The notes beneath the pieces were generated by a model. That model was not told the DNA's origin and did no database searches. It saw only the letters and a program-made list of their open reading frames with translations. A stretch of 46,795 bases of DNA, taken from NCBI GenBank assembly GCA_045531755.1, contig JAZSEP010000102.1:1-46795 (forward strand). The letters are read 5' to 3'. Within the stretch, counting starts at the first letter, position 1. Each line of letters begins with the position of its first letter. The translations under genes were made by a program, and so were the position numbers. This DNA is from UBA11540 sp045531755 (lineage in GTDB: Bacteria > Bacillota > Clostridia > Oscillospirales > Ruminococcaceae). This document shows positions 1 to 7,248 of this stretch, piece by piece.

Positions 1-1474
1 AGTCGCGGCCGATAGAATAGCTGTCGGTAACGTTTCTGTTGAAATCCCACTTGACGTATTCTATCTTGTTTTCAGAAAGGATTTTGTTGACAGAATCCAC
101 TATGTAATCACGAACTTCCTCGCGAGTGAGGTCGAGGACAAACTGGTTTCTCGAATAACACCGCGGACGGCTCGGAAGACCTATCGCATAGTCGGGATGT
201 ACTCTGAAAAGGTCGGAATCCTCGCTGACCATTTCGGGCTCAAACCAAAGACCGAACTTCATACCCTTTGAATGAACGTAGTTGATGATTGTGGAAAGTC
301 CGCCCTCAAGCTTTTTGTCATTTACAACCCAATCGCCAAGCCCCGAGCGGTCGTTGTCACGCTTGCCAAACCAACCGTCGTCAAGAACCAGCGTATCAAT
401 GCCCGTACCCTCAACTGCATCAACAATGTCCATAAGCTTTTTGTTGTCAAAGTTAAAGTAGGTAGCTTCCCAGTTGTTGATAACAAGCGGACGCGGTGAT
501 TTGACAAAACGCTTGTTGATAAGGTGGTTTCTGAAGGCGTCGTGAAAAGCACGGCTCATTCCGCCCAAGCCTTCGTTTGAAAAAGCAATAACCGCTTCGG
601 GAGTTTCAAATTCTTCACCCGATTCTAACACCCAACCAAAGTCAAAATCCTGAATACCGCCGAGAACGATTGAGCTTCCGTCGAGGTTTTTCTGTGCCTT
701 TAATGCAAATGAAGAGGAATAGACAAGACTGAAGCCGAAGGCATTTCCCGAGGTTTCGGTGGTGTCCTTTTCAACAAGGGCAATAAACGGATTCAATACC
801 GCGCTTGAGGAGGTACGCTTTGAATCGATAGATATAATTCCGTGTGGCAGGGGAGTGCGGTCGATTCGACGCTCCTTCGCCCACGCACCATACAAGGAAA
901 TTACGTCATACTCTCTTGAACTCGGCAGAGCAAAAGCAAAGGAATATGCCCTTTCAAGACGCATCTTCTTGCTGCCGCCGTTTTTATATACTATCCGCCT
1001 TGCGATAACCGATGCATCGTCGTATACGGTATAATACAAATCAGCACCAAAGCCGCTGTACTTGTCCTTCAAATGAACAACCAGAGTTTCCGCGCCGTCC
1101 ATCGACGGCATTCCGTTTATCTTCGGTTTATTTGCGAGTACGTCATAGCTGTCAAAAAGAAGCTCAACAAGGCTGTCACCATCAGGGTTTCTCACCGCAA
1201 CACAGGGCTCACGGTAGTCGCTTGTGCCAAAGAAGGTTATCTCGGGAGGATAGGCATCATAGCTTGTGAGATATGCAGGCTTGTCGATTCGTCCCGGTGC
1301 AGTCGCCATACCGGAAACGGCGCCTGTCGCAACAGAGTAACGAAGGTCGTCATGAGGGATGCTATTTCCGCAGTAAAGATGACGAAGCTGACCAAATTCG
1401 CTTATATAAAAAGCATATGTAAAGTTTTTTCCGTCAAGGAAAAAGGTTTTTGTTTCGGGAATAAAAGAAATCAT
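1..1474 (-). CDS. Alpha-galactosidase, GH36 family (3' end outside window)
   Basis: Hydrolyses alpha-1,6-linked galactose from raffinose-type sugars or galactomannan; no signal peptide is visible, so it is probably cytoplasmic. The reading frame is open from the ATG at 1474 to the window edge (491 codons). It contains GH36 landmarks: NNWEATYFNFD, then VLDDGWFGKRD, then WFEPEMVSEDS, then YVKWDFNRN, in which Asp477 is the expected catalytic nucleophile (Bacillus-type enzymes use an Asp at about 478). Roughly the last third of a usual ~730-residue enzyme is missing, including the acid/base Asp. The start is supported by AGGAGG a few bases upstream and by a sigma-A promoter at 1503-1531. No transporter gene is visible beside it. 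Confidence 0.93.
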   Translation of the reverse strand, partial: MISFIPETKTFFLDGKNFTYAFYISEFGQLRHLYCGNSIPHDDLRYSVATGAVSGMATAPGRIDKPAYLTSYDAYPPEITFFGTSDYREPCVAVRNPDGDSLVELLFDSYDVLANKPKINGMPSMDGAETLVVHLKDKYSGFGADLYYTVYDDASVIARRIVYKNGGSKKMRLERAYSFAFALPSSREYDVISLYGAWAKERRIDRTPLPHGIISIDSKRTSSSAVLNPFIALVEKDTTETSGNAFGFSLVYSSSFALKAQKNLDGSSIVLGGIQDFDFGWVLESGEEFETPEAVIAFSNEGLGGMSRAFHDAFRNHLINKRFVKSPRPLVINNWEATYFNFDNKKLMDIVDAVEGTGIDTLVLDDGWFGKRDNDRSGLGDWVVNDKKLEGGLSTIINYVHSKGMKFGLWFEPEMVSEDSDLFRVHPDYAIGLPSRPRCYSRNQFVLDLTREEVRDYIVDSVNKILSENKIEYVKWDFNRNVTDSYSIGRD

Positions 1475-1502
1475 ACAAAACCTCCTGATGCTGTATAGAT
1501 AT

Positions 1503-1531
1503 ATTATATTAGGTTTTAACCGTAAAATCAA
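1503..1531 (-). promoter_or_regulatory. Sigma-A promoter of the alpha-galactosidase gene
   Basis: On the minus strand, -35 TTGATT (1526-1531) and -10 TATAAT (1503-1508) are separated by 17 bp. The spacer holds the small dyad GGTT-TT-AACC (1512-1521), a possible operator. Confidence 0.7.
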
Positions 1532-1532
1532 G

Positions 1533-1556
1533 ACGGCATCCCAAAAGGGATGCCGT
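1533..1556 (-). terminator. Rho-independent terminator of the DUF11 gene
   Basis: A perfect 10-bp stem (ACGGCATCCC / GGGATGCCGT) with a 4-base loop sits just past the DUF11 stop codon. The following T-tract on the minus strand is weak (CTTGATTTT). It also separates this gene from the alpha-galactosidase promoter that begins 2 bases further on. Confidence 0.7.
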
Positions 1557-1562
1557 GATAAT

Positions 1563-2411
1563 TTATATAGTGCCTGTGATTGTTATAACAGCCGTTCCGG
1601 GAGTAACGACCCATTCGCCGTCAGGACCTTGCGTGTAGGCCGCTGCAGGAACTGTCACAACTCCTGCGGTTGTTACAAATTCTCCCGTTGCCTCGTTGTA
1701 CGAGTAATCTCCTGCACCAAGTGTCACACCGTTGAGGGTAACTGTGATGTCGGAAAGTATGGGGTCAAACGTGTCGCTCACTACAACGTCGTCGGTAGCA
1801 ACAATCGGAGTATTTCCGTTGTTTACAATTGTCAGCGTGTAGGTAATCTGTCCGTTTTCGTTGACAACGGTGGGAGAGAGCGATTTTGTGATGGAAAGAA
1901 GCGGAGCATCAGCGACGGCAACGGTTTCTGTAACGATAATGTCGTTTGTAAGTCCCGAACCGCTGATTACCGCTTCGTTTGTAATTACCGAGCCGGACGC
2001 AAGAGGAGCAAAGCCGTTAACGTCTGCTTCGTAGATGATAAGAGCGTTAGAGTTGGCAGGAACGTTGATGCCAGTGACTGTAAACGGTGCCTCGTCAGTT
2101 ACAGTAGGCGCAGGCTGTAAAACGCCGTTTATAAAGTATCTCACAGAACCCGTCTTGTAGGTCAGAGGAACGACTGTTCCTGTGCCGAAGGCGTATTCTC
2201 CGAGATTGTCTGTGATTGTAAGCGCCGTGTAAGGCGTTGCACCGGCATTTACAATACTGATAACGTATGTTATATCTCCGCCCTGCTCATAGGTGGGGAG
2301 AATAGCAGTCTTTTCTGCCGATAAAACCTCAACAATCTCACCCGTCGTGACGTTGGAGGTTATGGTATTTCCGTTATAGGAAAGGGTAGCTTGGTTAAAA
2401 AATGTTGCCAT
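1563..2411 (-). CDS. DUF11-type repeat protein without signal peptide
   Basis: A 282-residue protein of beta-rich repeats. Two copies of a DUF11/TIGR01451-like unit are visible: one around ITYVISIVNAGATPYTALTITDN and one around ITYTLTIVNNGNTPIVATDDVVVSDT. Such repeats are usual in Gram-positive surface proteins, but this one has no signal peptide, no LPXTG motif and no membrane segment. The start chosen is the ATG at 2411, preceded by AAGGAGAATTATT; an in-frame extension to 2492 lacks a ribosome binding site. A possible -10 (TATAAT, 2463-2468) lies upstream with no good -35. It is monocistronic, with a terminator at 1533-1556. Function unknown; a spore-surface or structural role is only a guess. 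Confidence 0.75.
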   Translation of the reverse strand: MATFFNQATLSYNGNTITSNVTTGEIVEVLSAEKTAILPTYEQGGDITYVISIVNAGATPYTALTITDNLGEYAFGTGTVVPLTYKTGSVRYFINGVLQPAPTVTDEAPFTVTGINVPANSNALIIYEADVNGFAPLASGSVITNEAVISGSGLTNDIIVTETVAVADAPLLSITKSLSPTVVNENGQITYTLTIVNNGNTPIVATDDVVVSDTFDPILSDITVTLNGVTLGAGDYSYNEATGEFVTTAGVVTVPAAAYTQGPDGEWVVTPGTAVITITGTI

Positions 2412-2476
2412 AATAATTCTCCTTTTTAAAAGGTTTTGGGACTGCAAAAACAGCCCTCTTACATTATATGGCAACG

Positions 2477-2507
2477 AGAAAAAGGCAGTCACAACCGTGA
2501 CTGCCTT
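2477..2507 (-). terminator. Terminator of ECF module A
   Basis: An 11-bp perfect stem (AAGGCAGTCAC / GTGACTGCCTT, 2482-2507) with a 4-base loop is followed on the minus strand by TTTTTCTC. It lies directly after the lipoprotein stop codon and ends the module A transcript. Confidence 0.85.
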
Positions 2508-2510
2508 CTG

Positions 2511-3122
2511 CTAATCTAAAAGCGAAGCAATAACCGAAACAATTTCTTCTTGCGAAAGTCCGCTGCATACCACCCTGAATCCCGTGCCTTTAAACATAAA
2601 TTCAGCATAATATACTTCTTCGTCATATACCATTTCCCCGAGTAGAACCTCAACACCGCTAATCACTGATGCTTTTTCAGGCTCATCAAGGAGATTGCAA
2701 AAATCAACAGGAATGTTCAATTTATCAACCGTTACATCGACGGTTCTCGTTTGCTCATAGTTTGTATAATATACGGTGAGAGTATCATAATAAACTTCTC
2801 CTGTGCCATTATCTCTCTTGTAAATACCAAGAGAGCCGTTAGTCATATAGCAAACGTCGTCAGGTAATGTTGGGGTAATGTCTGTACCATAATATTCGTT
2901 AAAATCGACAAACACATAATCATTCGCCATAAGTGCAATGTTCATTTTTGAATAGTCAGGAATTGCATCGATTTTGTTTACAACGATAACATCCTCCGAC
3001 GTCTCTTGGCTAACGTTATCCAAAGCACTGGAAGCTTCTGTAGTTGTTTCGTCATCGTTACAAGAAACAAAAGCCAAAAGAGCCATAACTATTGCAAGAA
3101 GCAATACGACGGTTTTTTTCAT
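2511..3122 (-). CDS. Lipoprotein of ECF module A, paralogue of the preceding membrane protein
   Basis: A 203-residue predicted lipoprotein. The signal peptide MKKTVVLLLAIVMALLAFVSC ends in a lipobox with Cys21. The rest is homologous along its whole length to the outer domain of the membrane protein encoded just upstream: both share EYYGT, GIYKR, GTGE, IPVD, YYAEFM and a C-terminal IASLL. The start at 3122 is set by AGGTGAATAGT; an 11-codon extension upstream is not supported. It lies last in the sigma module but has its own promoter at 3141-3169. The family is not one I can name. A role as soluble-side partner or decoy for the sensor domain is inference. Confidence 0.85.
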   Translation of the reverse strand: MKKTVVLLLAIVMALLAFVSCNDDETTTEASSALDNVSQETSEDVIVVNKIDAIPDYSKMNIALMANDYVFVDFNEYYGTDITPTLPDDVCYMTNGSLGIYKRDNGTGEVYYDTLTVYYTNYEQTRTVDVTVDKLNIPVDFCNLLDEPEKASVISGVEVLLGEMVYDEEVYYAEFMFKGTGFRVVCSGLSQEEIVSVIASLLD

Positions 3123-3140
3123 ACTATTCACCTCAATAAT

Positions 3141-3169
3141 ATTATAAACCGCCAACCGCTCTTTTTCAA
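3141..3169 (-). promoter_or_regulatory. Internal sigma-A promoter for the module A lipoprotein
   Basis: -35 TTGAAA (3164-3169) and -10 TATAAT (3141-3146) with a 17-bp spacer fill the 51-base gap before the lipoprotein gene, so it can be expressed without the upstream sigma gene. Confidence 0.65.
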
Positions 3170-3173
3170 CACT

Positions 3174-3929
3174 CTAATCTTTTAAAAGCGAAGCAATAAT
3201 CGTAACAAATTCCTCTTCGGTGACACTGTCGGCACAGATTTTGAATCCAACGTTTTTATACATAAATTCCGCATAGTAGATGTCAGCATACTCGTCTACT
3301 TTTCTGCCGATTCCAACCTCGACGTTGTTTATCACCGATTTTTCTTCAGGGTCGTTAAACACGCCCATAAGGTCAACGGGAATTCTTCCTTTGAGAACAT
3401 TTACAGCAATCCACCTTCTTGCCCTTTCGGGAGAATACTGGATTTTGTTGCCGTCCCAATAAAGCTCACCCGTGCCGCCTTCTCGCTTGTAGATGCCGTA
3501 GGCTCCGTCCTGTTTTGTGAAATCACTCGGAACCGTCGGAAAAACGTTAGTACCGTAATATTCGTTGAGCTCCTCGGGAGTCATCTCTATAAAATCCTTT
3601 CCAAAAAGTGCAAAAAACATCCTTTGGTCTGCAGGAATCTCCTCGAGCTCGTTAATAATGATTATATTGTTTGGTGCCTCGTCGGGATGAGATTCGACAC
3701 TAATGCTTGAAGAATCACCGACAAATACTGACGGTGTCGAAGAATTGTCAACAAGTGTTGGCGGTTTCTCTCCAAACCGTGAAAAACCAAACCCTGCAAG
3801 CGCAATAAGACAAACACAGCAAATCGGTGTTGCAATCTTTGCGATGGCTTTTCTCTGCCTTGCCTTTCTCGTTTCTATCTCATCAATGCGGGTCAAAACG
3901 TCTTCTGCCATCTTTTCATAACTCTTCAT
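3174..3929 (-). CDS. Membrane partner of ECF sigma factor A (probable anti-sigma or sensor)
   Basis: A 251-residue single-pass membrane protein: basic cytoplasmic N-terminus (residues 1-29), one membrane span (about 30-48, rich in C, V, L, I), a Ser/Thr-rich linker and an extracytoplasmic domain (about 85-251) that is duplicated in the next gene. The start codon at 3929 overlaps the end of the sigma gene by 14 bases and is preceded by AGGAGG; a start 7 codons earlier has no ribosome binding site. The gene order and topology fit an ECF sigma regulator, but no zinc-binding HxxxCxxC anti-sigma motif is present, so the mode of sigma control is inferred. Confidence 0.8.
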   Translation of the reverse strand: MKSYEKMAEDVLTRIDEIETRKARQRKAIAKIATPICCVCLIALAGFGFSRFGEKPPTLVDNSSTPSVFVGDSSSISVESHPDEAPNNIIIINELEEIPADQRMFFALFGKDFIEMTPEELNEYYGTNVFPTVPSDFTKQDGAYGIYKREGGTGELYWDGNKIQYSPERARRWIAVNVLKGRIPVDLMGVFNDPEEKSVINNVEVGIGRKVDEYADIYYAEFMYKNVGFKICADSVTEEEFVTIIASLLKD

Positions 3930-4461
3930 AAACAAAGCCCTCCTTTTCAAGTTCTGACTTCAGCGCTTGTCTTGCGCGATAACTAAGGACTTCAATGTTG
4001 TGAACGCTCTTTTTCATAATTATAGAAACGTCCTTTGTCTTCATACCCTCAAAGTATATAAGCCACAACACCTGTCTGTATTCGGGCTTTAGCTTCAGCA
4101 TTGCCCTGTGAACGATGATTTTTTGTTCCTCGCGGATATACTCGCTCTCAAGACTTTCACCGCCGACAAACTCGCTAAGTTCTTCGGTGACAATCCTTCG
4201 ATTTTTGCGTAGGTAGTCTATCGCGACGTTTCTGCCTATCGTGTAAAGCCAGGTCTTGAACGAACACCTTTTGTTGTCGCGAGGCTTTTTAACGCCAAGC
4301 TTCACAAAGGTGTCTTCGGCAAGCTCCTCGGCTGTATGAAGGTTAGAAACAAACCCGTTAAGGTATAAAATCAAGCCGTCCTTATAGTCCCTGATTATCT
4401 CGACCAAACCGCTTTCGTCGCCATCAAGGAAACGGCGGTAGCTACTTGCACCGTTGTCCAT
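3916..4461 (-). CDS. ECF-type RNA polymerase sigma factor (module A)
   Basis: A 181-residue sigma-70 family protein of the extracytoplasmic function class. Region 2 covers about residues 13-80 (LHTAEELAEDTFVKL; then FKTWLYTIGRNVAIDYLRK). Region 4 covers about 115-170 (LKPEYRQVLWLIYFEGMKT; then a helix-turn-helix ending in YRARQALK). It directs core polymerase to envelope-stress-type promoters. The ATG at 4461 follows GGAAAGGAGAAGG. It is the first gene of a three-gene unit with a membrane partner and a lipoprotein. Its first 17 residues, MDNGASSYRRFLDGDES, are identical to those of the second sigma factor at 9392-9940, whose remaining sequence is much more different. Confidence 0.93.
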   Translation of the reverse strand: MDNGASSYRRFLDGDESGLVEIIRDYKDGLILYLNGFVSNLHTAEELAEDTFVKLGVKKPRDNKRCSFKTWLYTIGRNVAIDYLRKNRRIVTEELSEFVGGESLESEYIREEQKIIVHRAMLKLKPEYRQVLWLIYFEGMKTKDVSIIMKKSVHNIEVLSYRARQALKSELEKEGFVYEEL

Positions 4462-4513
4462 TGACCTTCTCCTTTCCAAAGACCTTCAAGGCCTTTTCAT
4501 CTCTTACACGAAT

Positions 4514-4519
4514 ATTATA
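4514..4519 (-). promoter_or_regulatory. Possible -10 element of module A
   Basis: TATAAT on the minus strand about 50 bases before the sigma start. No convincing -35 is seen 16-18 bp upstream, and no clear ECF-type GGAAC/CGT pair, so this is tentative. Confidence 0.3.
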
Positions 4520-4560
4520 CCAAAAACCTCACAGCAGGTATAGAATTTTTGAAAAACCCC

Positions 4561-4589
4561 TTGACAACTAAACAAACGTCTGTTAGAAT
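4561..4589 (+). promoter_or_regulatory. Sigma-A promoter of the ArsR-SdpI operon
   Basis: -35 TTGACA (4561-4566) and -10 TAGAAT (4584-4589) with 17-bp spacing, immediately followed by a palindromic operator. Confidence 0.88.
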
Positions 4590-4590
4590 A

Positions 4591-4619
4591 TATTTAACAA
4601 TTAGGTTAAATGTTAAATA
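4591..4619 (+). promoter_or_regulatory. Probable ArsR-family operator
   Basis: A perfect 9-bp inverted repeat, TATTTAACA (4591-4599) and TGTTAAATA (4611-4619), with an 11-base centre. It covers the expected transcription start just downstream of the -10 and touches the Shine-Dalgarno sequence. The adjacent ArsR-type protein is the obvious candidate binder, giving autorepression. Confidence 0.7.
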
Positions 4620-4632
4620 AGGAGGTGAAGCA

Positions 4633-4905
4633 ATGTCGCTTCAGAAGACTATGAAAGCGCTCGCCGACCCCATTCGCCGTGAGATACTAAACATGCTGAA
4701 AACGGGCAAGTTGTCGGCAGGGGAGATATGCGAAAGGTTTGACGTTACGGGCGCTTCAATATCCCGCCACTTGTCAGTGCTAAAGGATGCAGACCTCGTG
4801 CACGACACAAGACAAGGGCAGTTTATCTACTACGAACTCAACACCTCTGTTTTAGAGGAAATAATGCTCTGGATGAGCGATTTGAAAGGTGATAACAATG
4901 ATTAA
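4633..4905 (+). CDS. ArsR/SmtB-family regulator, SdpR-like
   Basis: A 90-residue winged helix-turn-helix repressor. The recognition region reads LADPIRREILNML, then LSAGEICERFDVTGASISRHLSVLKDADLV, then the wing GQFIYYELN. It lacks the CVC metal-binding motif of arsenic and cadmium sensors, so it is unlikely to be a metal sensor; the protein type and pairing with an SdpI homologue match SdpR of Bacillus subtilis, which represses its own operon until SdpI sequesters it. The ATG has an excellent ribosome binding site (AAGGAGGTGA). Its stop codon overlaps the next start by 8 bases. Confidence 0.9.
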   Translation: MSLQKTMKALADPIRREILNMLKTGKLSAGEICERFDVTGASISRHLSVLKDADLVHDTRQGQFIYYELNTSVLEEIMLWMSDLKGDNND

Positions 4906-5542
4906 AAACAATAAATGGAAACTGATAATCTCTTCATTGATAATACTTTTGCCGATAGTCTTTGGACTGATTTTTTGGAATCAGCTTCCCGAAAAGATAG
5001 CAACCCACTGGGGAGCAGACGGAACTCCTGACGGATGGAGCAGCCGCGCCTTTGCAGTATTTGCACTTCCGATTTTTATCTTTGTAATACACTGGCTCTG
5101 TGTTTTGGTTACCTCAAAAGACCCCAAGAATAAGGACAAAAACCAAAAGGTGCAAGGCTTGGTGCTTTTCATTACTCCAATGATTTCGCTTTTGGGAAAC
5201 GGGCTTGTTTACACAACCGCACTCGGAATGCCCTTGAGGGTCGAAATGATAATGCCCGTATTCTTCGGACTTTTGTTCATAGTGCTTGGCAACTACCTGC
5301 CGAAATGCAGACAGAACTATACCATAGGAATTAAGATATCGTGGACACTTAACAGCGAAGAAAACTGGAACGCAACCCATCGCTTTGCAGGAAAGGTTTG
5401 GATGATAGGCGGAGCGCTGATAATGCTTTGTGCCTTCCTGCCCGCTACCTATATTTTCATTGCTTTCTTTGCAATAACTATGATGATGGTGGTAATTCCC
5501 GTAATCTACTCCTACTGCTACCATCAAAACGAAACCAAGTAA
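4898..5542 (+). CDS. SdpI-family membrane protein (DUF1648)
   Basis: A 214-residue integral membrane protein with about six hydrophobic segments. The N-terminal DUF1648 signature is present (QLPEKIATHWGADGTPDGWSS, residues ~31-50). In B. subtilis SdpI gives immunity to the SDP killing peptide and, when engaged, traps SdpR at the membrane. No SDP toxin genes are present here, so the signal is unknown; many SdpI homologues are orphan. The ATG at 4898, inside the end of the regulator gene, has AAAGGTGAT upstream; a GTG three codons earlier is less likely. Probably translationally coupled to the regulator. Confidence 0.88.
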   Translation: MIKNNKWKLIISSLIILLPIVFGLIFWNQLPEKIATHWGADGTPDGWSSRAFAVFALPIFIFVIHWLCVLVTSKDPKNKDKNQKVQGLVLFITPMISLLGNGLVYTTALGMPLRVEMIMPVFFGLLFIVLGNYLPKCRQNYTIGIKISWTLNSEENWNATHRFAGKVWMIGGALIMLCAFLPATYIFIAFFAITMMMVVIPVIYSYCYHQNETK

Positions 5543-5591
5543 TGACCTCACCAACGCATTAAATGGATACCCGAGGACCTTGTTTGACAAT

Positions 5592-5625
5592 AAAAACAGC
5601 GGTGTCGCTTTGCGACGCCACTGTT
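5592..5625 (-). terminator. Terminator after the DUF4097 gene
   Basis: A 14-bp stem with two wobble pairs (AACAGCGGTGTCGC / GCGACGCCACTGTT) and a 3-base loop, followed on the minus strand by TTTTTA. It lies between convergent genes and may also stop the SdpI transcript. Confidence 0.75.
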
Positions 5626-5627
5626 TA

Positions 5628-6428
5628 CTATTCTGCCTTGAATTCCATATTTAACGAACCGATTCCGCAGCTTATGTCAACCTCGTTTTTACCGCTTGTG
5701 TCAAAATCGGAAACAGCTTTGCCATCAACTTTGATGTTGCCAATACCTTTTTCAAGGTCGATGCCGTAATCGTTTTTGTCACCGATAAGTGTCAGATTTG
5801 TCTCACCGACACCTAAATCAAGGTCACTTTCGCCTAGTATTGAAGCGGTCAGATTAAGCTGACCTACTCCCATATCAAGCTCGAGGTTGTTGAGCGTGCC
5901 GTTTGCGATAGTAAGCTTTCCTGCACCGCCGTCGATATCGGCTTCGGTGAAGGCGTTGAGCGAATTGATGTTAACTTCGCCTGCACCGAGCACAAGTGAC
6001 AAAAAATATGCCGATAAATCGTCTGCCGTCAATCTTCCTGCACCTGTGACAATCCTTGCCCTGTCAAATACAGTGTCCGCAGGAATAACAACCGTCAGCA
6101 CAGCGCCGTTGTACACGTTTCCGAAACGGTTCTTTTCTTTAACGGTCAGAACACCGTTTTTCTCTTCAACGGAAAGACGCTTCAGATTGCTTTCTACCGA
6201 AAAACCGTCACCCTGCTTTATCACTAAATCAGCAGCACCGACTTCTATTTCAAGACCACTGATGTTTGCTGAAATTTCATAGGTTTTGAGATTGTCCTCA
6301 ACCGCATCGTTGTCAAAAAAACCACCGAAAAGTCCTATTGCACTGATGGCACCGCTGATTATTGCAACGATGAGGAATACAGCAAAGGCAACTGCCAGAT
6401 ACTTTATCACCTTTTGAAGAGCTGTCAT
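5628..6428 (-). CDS. DUF4097-family membrane-anchored protein
   Basis: A 266-residue protein with one N-terminal membrane span (about residues 8-32) and a long repetitive beta-helix-like exterior of the DUF4097 type, in which short strands alternate with GxGxx turns (VTGAGRLTADD, LGAGEVNINS, GGAGKLTIAN, MGVGQLNLT, LGVGETNLT, GIGNIKVD). DUF4097 domains occur with LiaF/PspC-like envelope stress proteins in Firmicutes. Its ATG overlaps the stop codon of the upstream LiaF-like gene in an ATGA junction (6425-6428), so the two are translationally coupled. Function is not established; an envelope-stress role is inferred from the partner. Confidence 0.85.
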   Translation of the reverse strand: MTALQKVIKYLAVAFAVFLIVAIISGAISAIGLFGGFFDNDAVEDNLKTYEISANISGLEIEVGAADLVIKQGDGFSVESNLKRLSVEEKNGVLTVKEKNRFGNVYNGAVLTVVIPADTVFDRARIVTGAGRLTADDLSAYFLSLVLGAGEVNINSLNAFTEADIDGGAGKLTIANGTLNNLELDMGVGQLNLTASILGESDLDLGVGETNLTLIGDKNDYGIDLEKGIGNIKVDGKAVSDFDTSGKNEVDISCGIGSLNMEFKAE

Positions 6429-7102
6429 TTGATATCAACTCCTCCAAACATACAGGTACCGCTGACGTAAATGGTCGGCGCATCCTTGCAAACGGCGGTT
6501 TTATTTGATATACCGCCGAAAATGCAGTTGGAGCTAACCTTTACGTTAACGTTGTCGGGAACCAAAATGTCAATACCGCCGAATATTGCAGAAACCTCAA
6601 TTACACAGTCTTTGTCAATAATCGCATTTTTCAAATTGCACTCAATACCGCCGAAAACAGCAGTAAGCTCTGCGCCCTCAAAGATCTCGCCGTCATAATT
6701 AAGATCACAACCCGAGAAGGTAGCACAACCGACTTTTTTGGCGCCACCCTCGGACTTCAGCTTTTTGATTTCTTCGCTTGTTTTGCCCGAGAACAGCCCT
6801 TTGAATACAAGCTTAAGGCCAATTGCTACAATTAAAACAGGAACGAGTAGCTTCCAAAGGATAGAAAAGCTCAGAATATCCTGACAGCACAGCAGCAGTA
6901 AAATACCGACAAGAACACCTAATATGTTTCCGGTTTTTTCACGCTCGGTGAACAAACCAATACCGCAGGGGATTATGATGAACAAAGTCCACCAACCGTC
7001 GAAGAAGATGTCGATGTCTGTTATATTCAGAGCATTTAGAGCAAACAACACACCTACTGCGACAAGCACAACACCCCAAATAATATTGCGACTTTTTCTC
7101 AT
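6425..7102 (-). CDS. LiaF-like envelope stress membrane protein
   Basis: A 225-residue protein with an N-terminal block of about four membrane helices (residues 5-110, LiaI/LiaF-like region) and a C-terminal LiaF-type domain (about 120-225) built of repeated turns: AVFGGIECNL, AIFGGIDILV, CIFGGISNK, CMFGGVDIK. In Bacillus, LiaF inhibits the LiaRS two-component system that answers lipid II-binding antibiotics; no LiaRS pair is in this window. The start at 7102 has AAGGAGTTTTTAGT upstream. It forms a two-gene unit with the DUF4097 protein. Confidence 0.87.
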   Translation of the reverse strand: MRKSRNIIWGVVLVAVGVLFALNALNITDIDIFFDGWWTLFIIIPCGIGLFTEREKTGNILGVLVGILLLLCCQDILSFSILWKLLVPVLIVAIGLKLVFKGLFSGKTSEEIKKLKSEGGAKKVGCATFSGCDLNYDGEIFEGAELTAVFGGIECNLKNAIIDKDCVIEVSAIFGGIDILVPDNVNVKVSSNCIFGGISNKTAVCKDAPTIYVSGTCMFGGVDIK

Positions 7103-7145
7103 ACTAAAAACTCCTTGTCTGTTAAGATTTGGGATTTACAAGCTA

Positions 7146-7154
7146 ATTCTATCA
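7146..7154 (-). promoter_or_regulatory. Extended -10 promoter of the LiaF-like/DUF4097 unit
   Basis: TGATAGAAT on the minus strand (a TGn extension plus TAGAAT) about 45 bases before the start. The -35 position 17 bp away reads TTTATT, which is weak. Confidence 0.4.
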
Positions 7155-7193
7155 TATCAACCGTCAAAAATAAAGTCCTTTCTGCGCATTTTA

Positions 7194-7226
7194 AAGTAAA
7201 AAAGCGTTACGAAAAGTAACGCTTTT
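7194..7226 (-). terminator. Terminator of ECF module B
   Basis: An 11-bp stem (AAAAGCGTTAC / GTAACGCTTTT) with a 5-base loop, then TTTTTTACTTT on the minus strand, directly after the module B lipoprotein gene. Confidence 0.88.
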
Positions 7227-7248
7227 GCTTTTATAAATATATGTTGTT

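Noticed and set aside
1488..2120. A 210-codon plus-strand open frame
   Set aside because: Shadow of the DUF11 repeat gene; the product is Cys/Arg-rich with no ribosome binding site.
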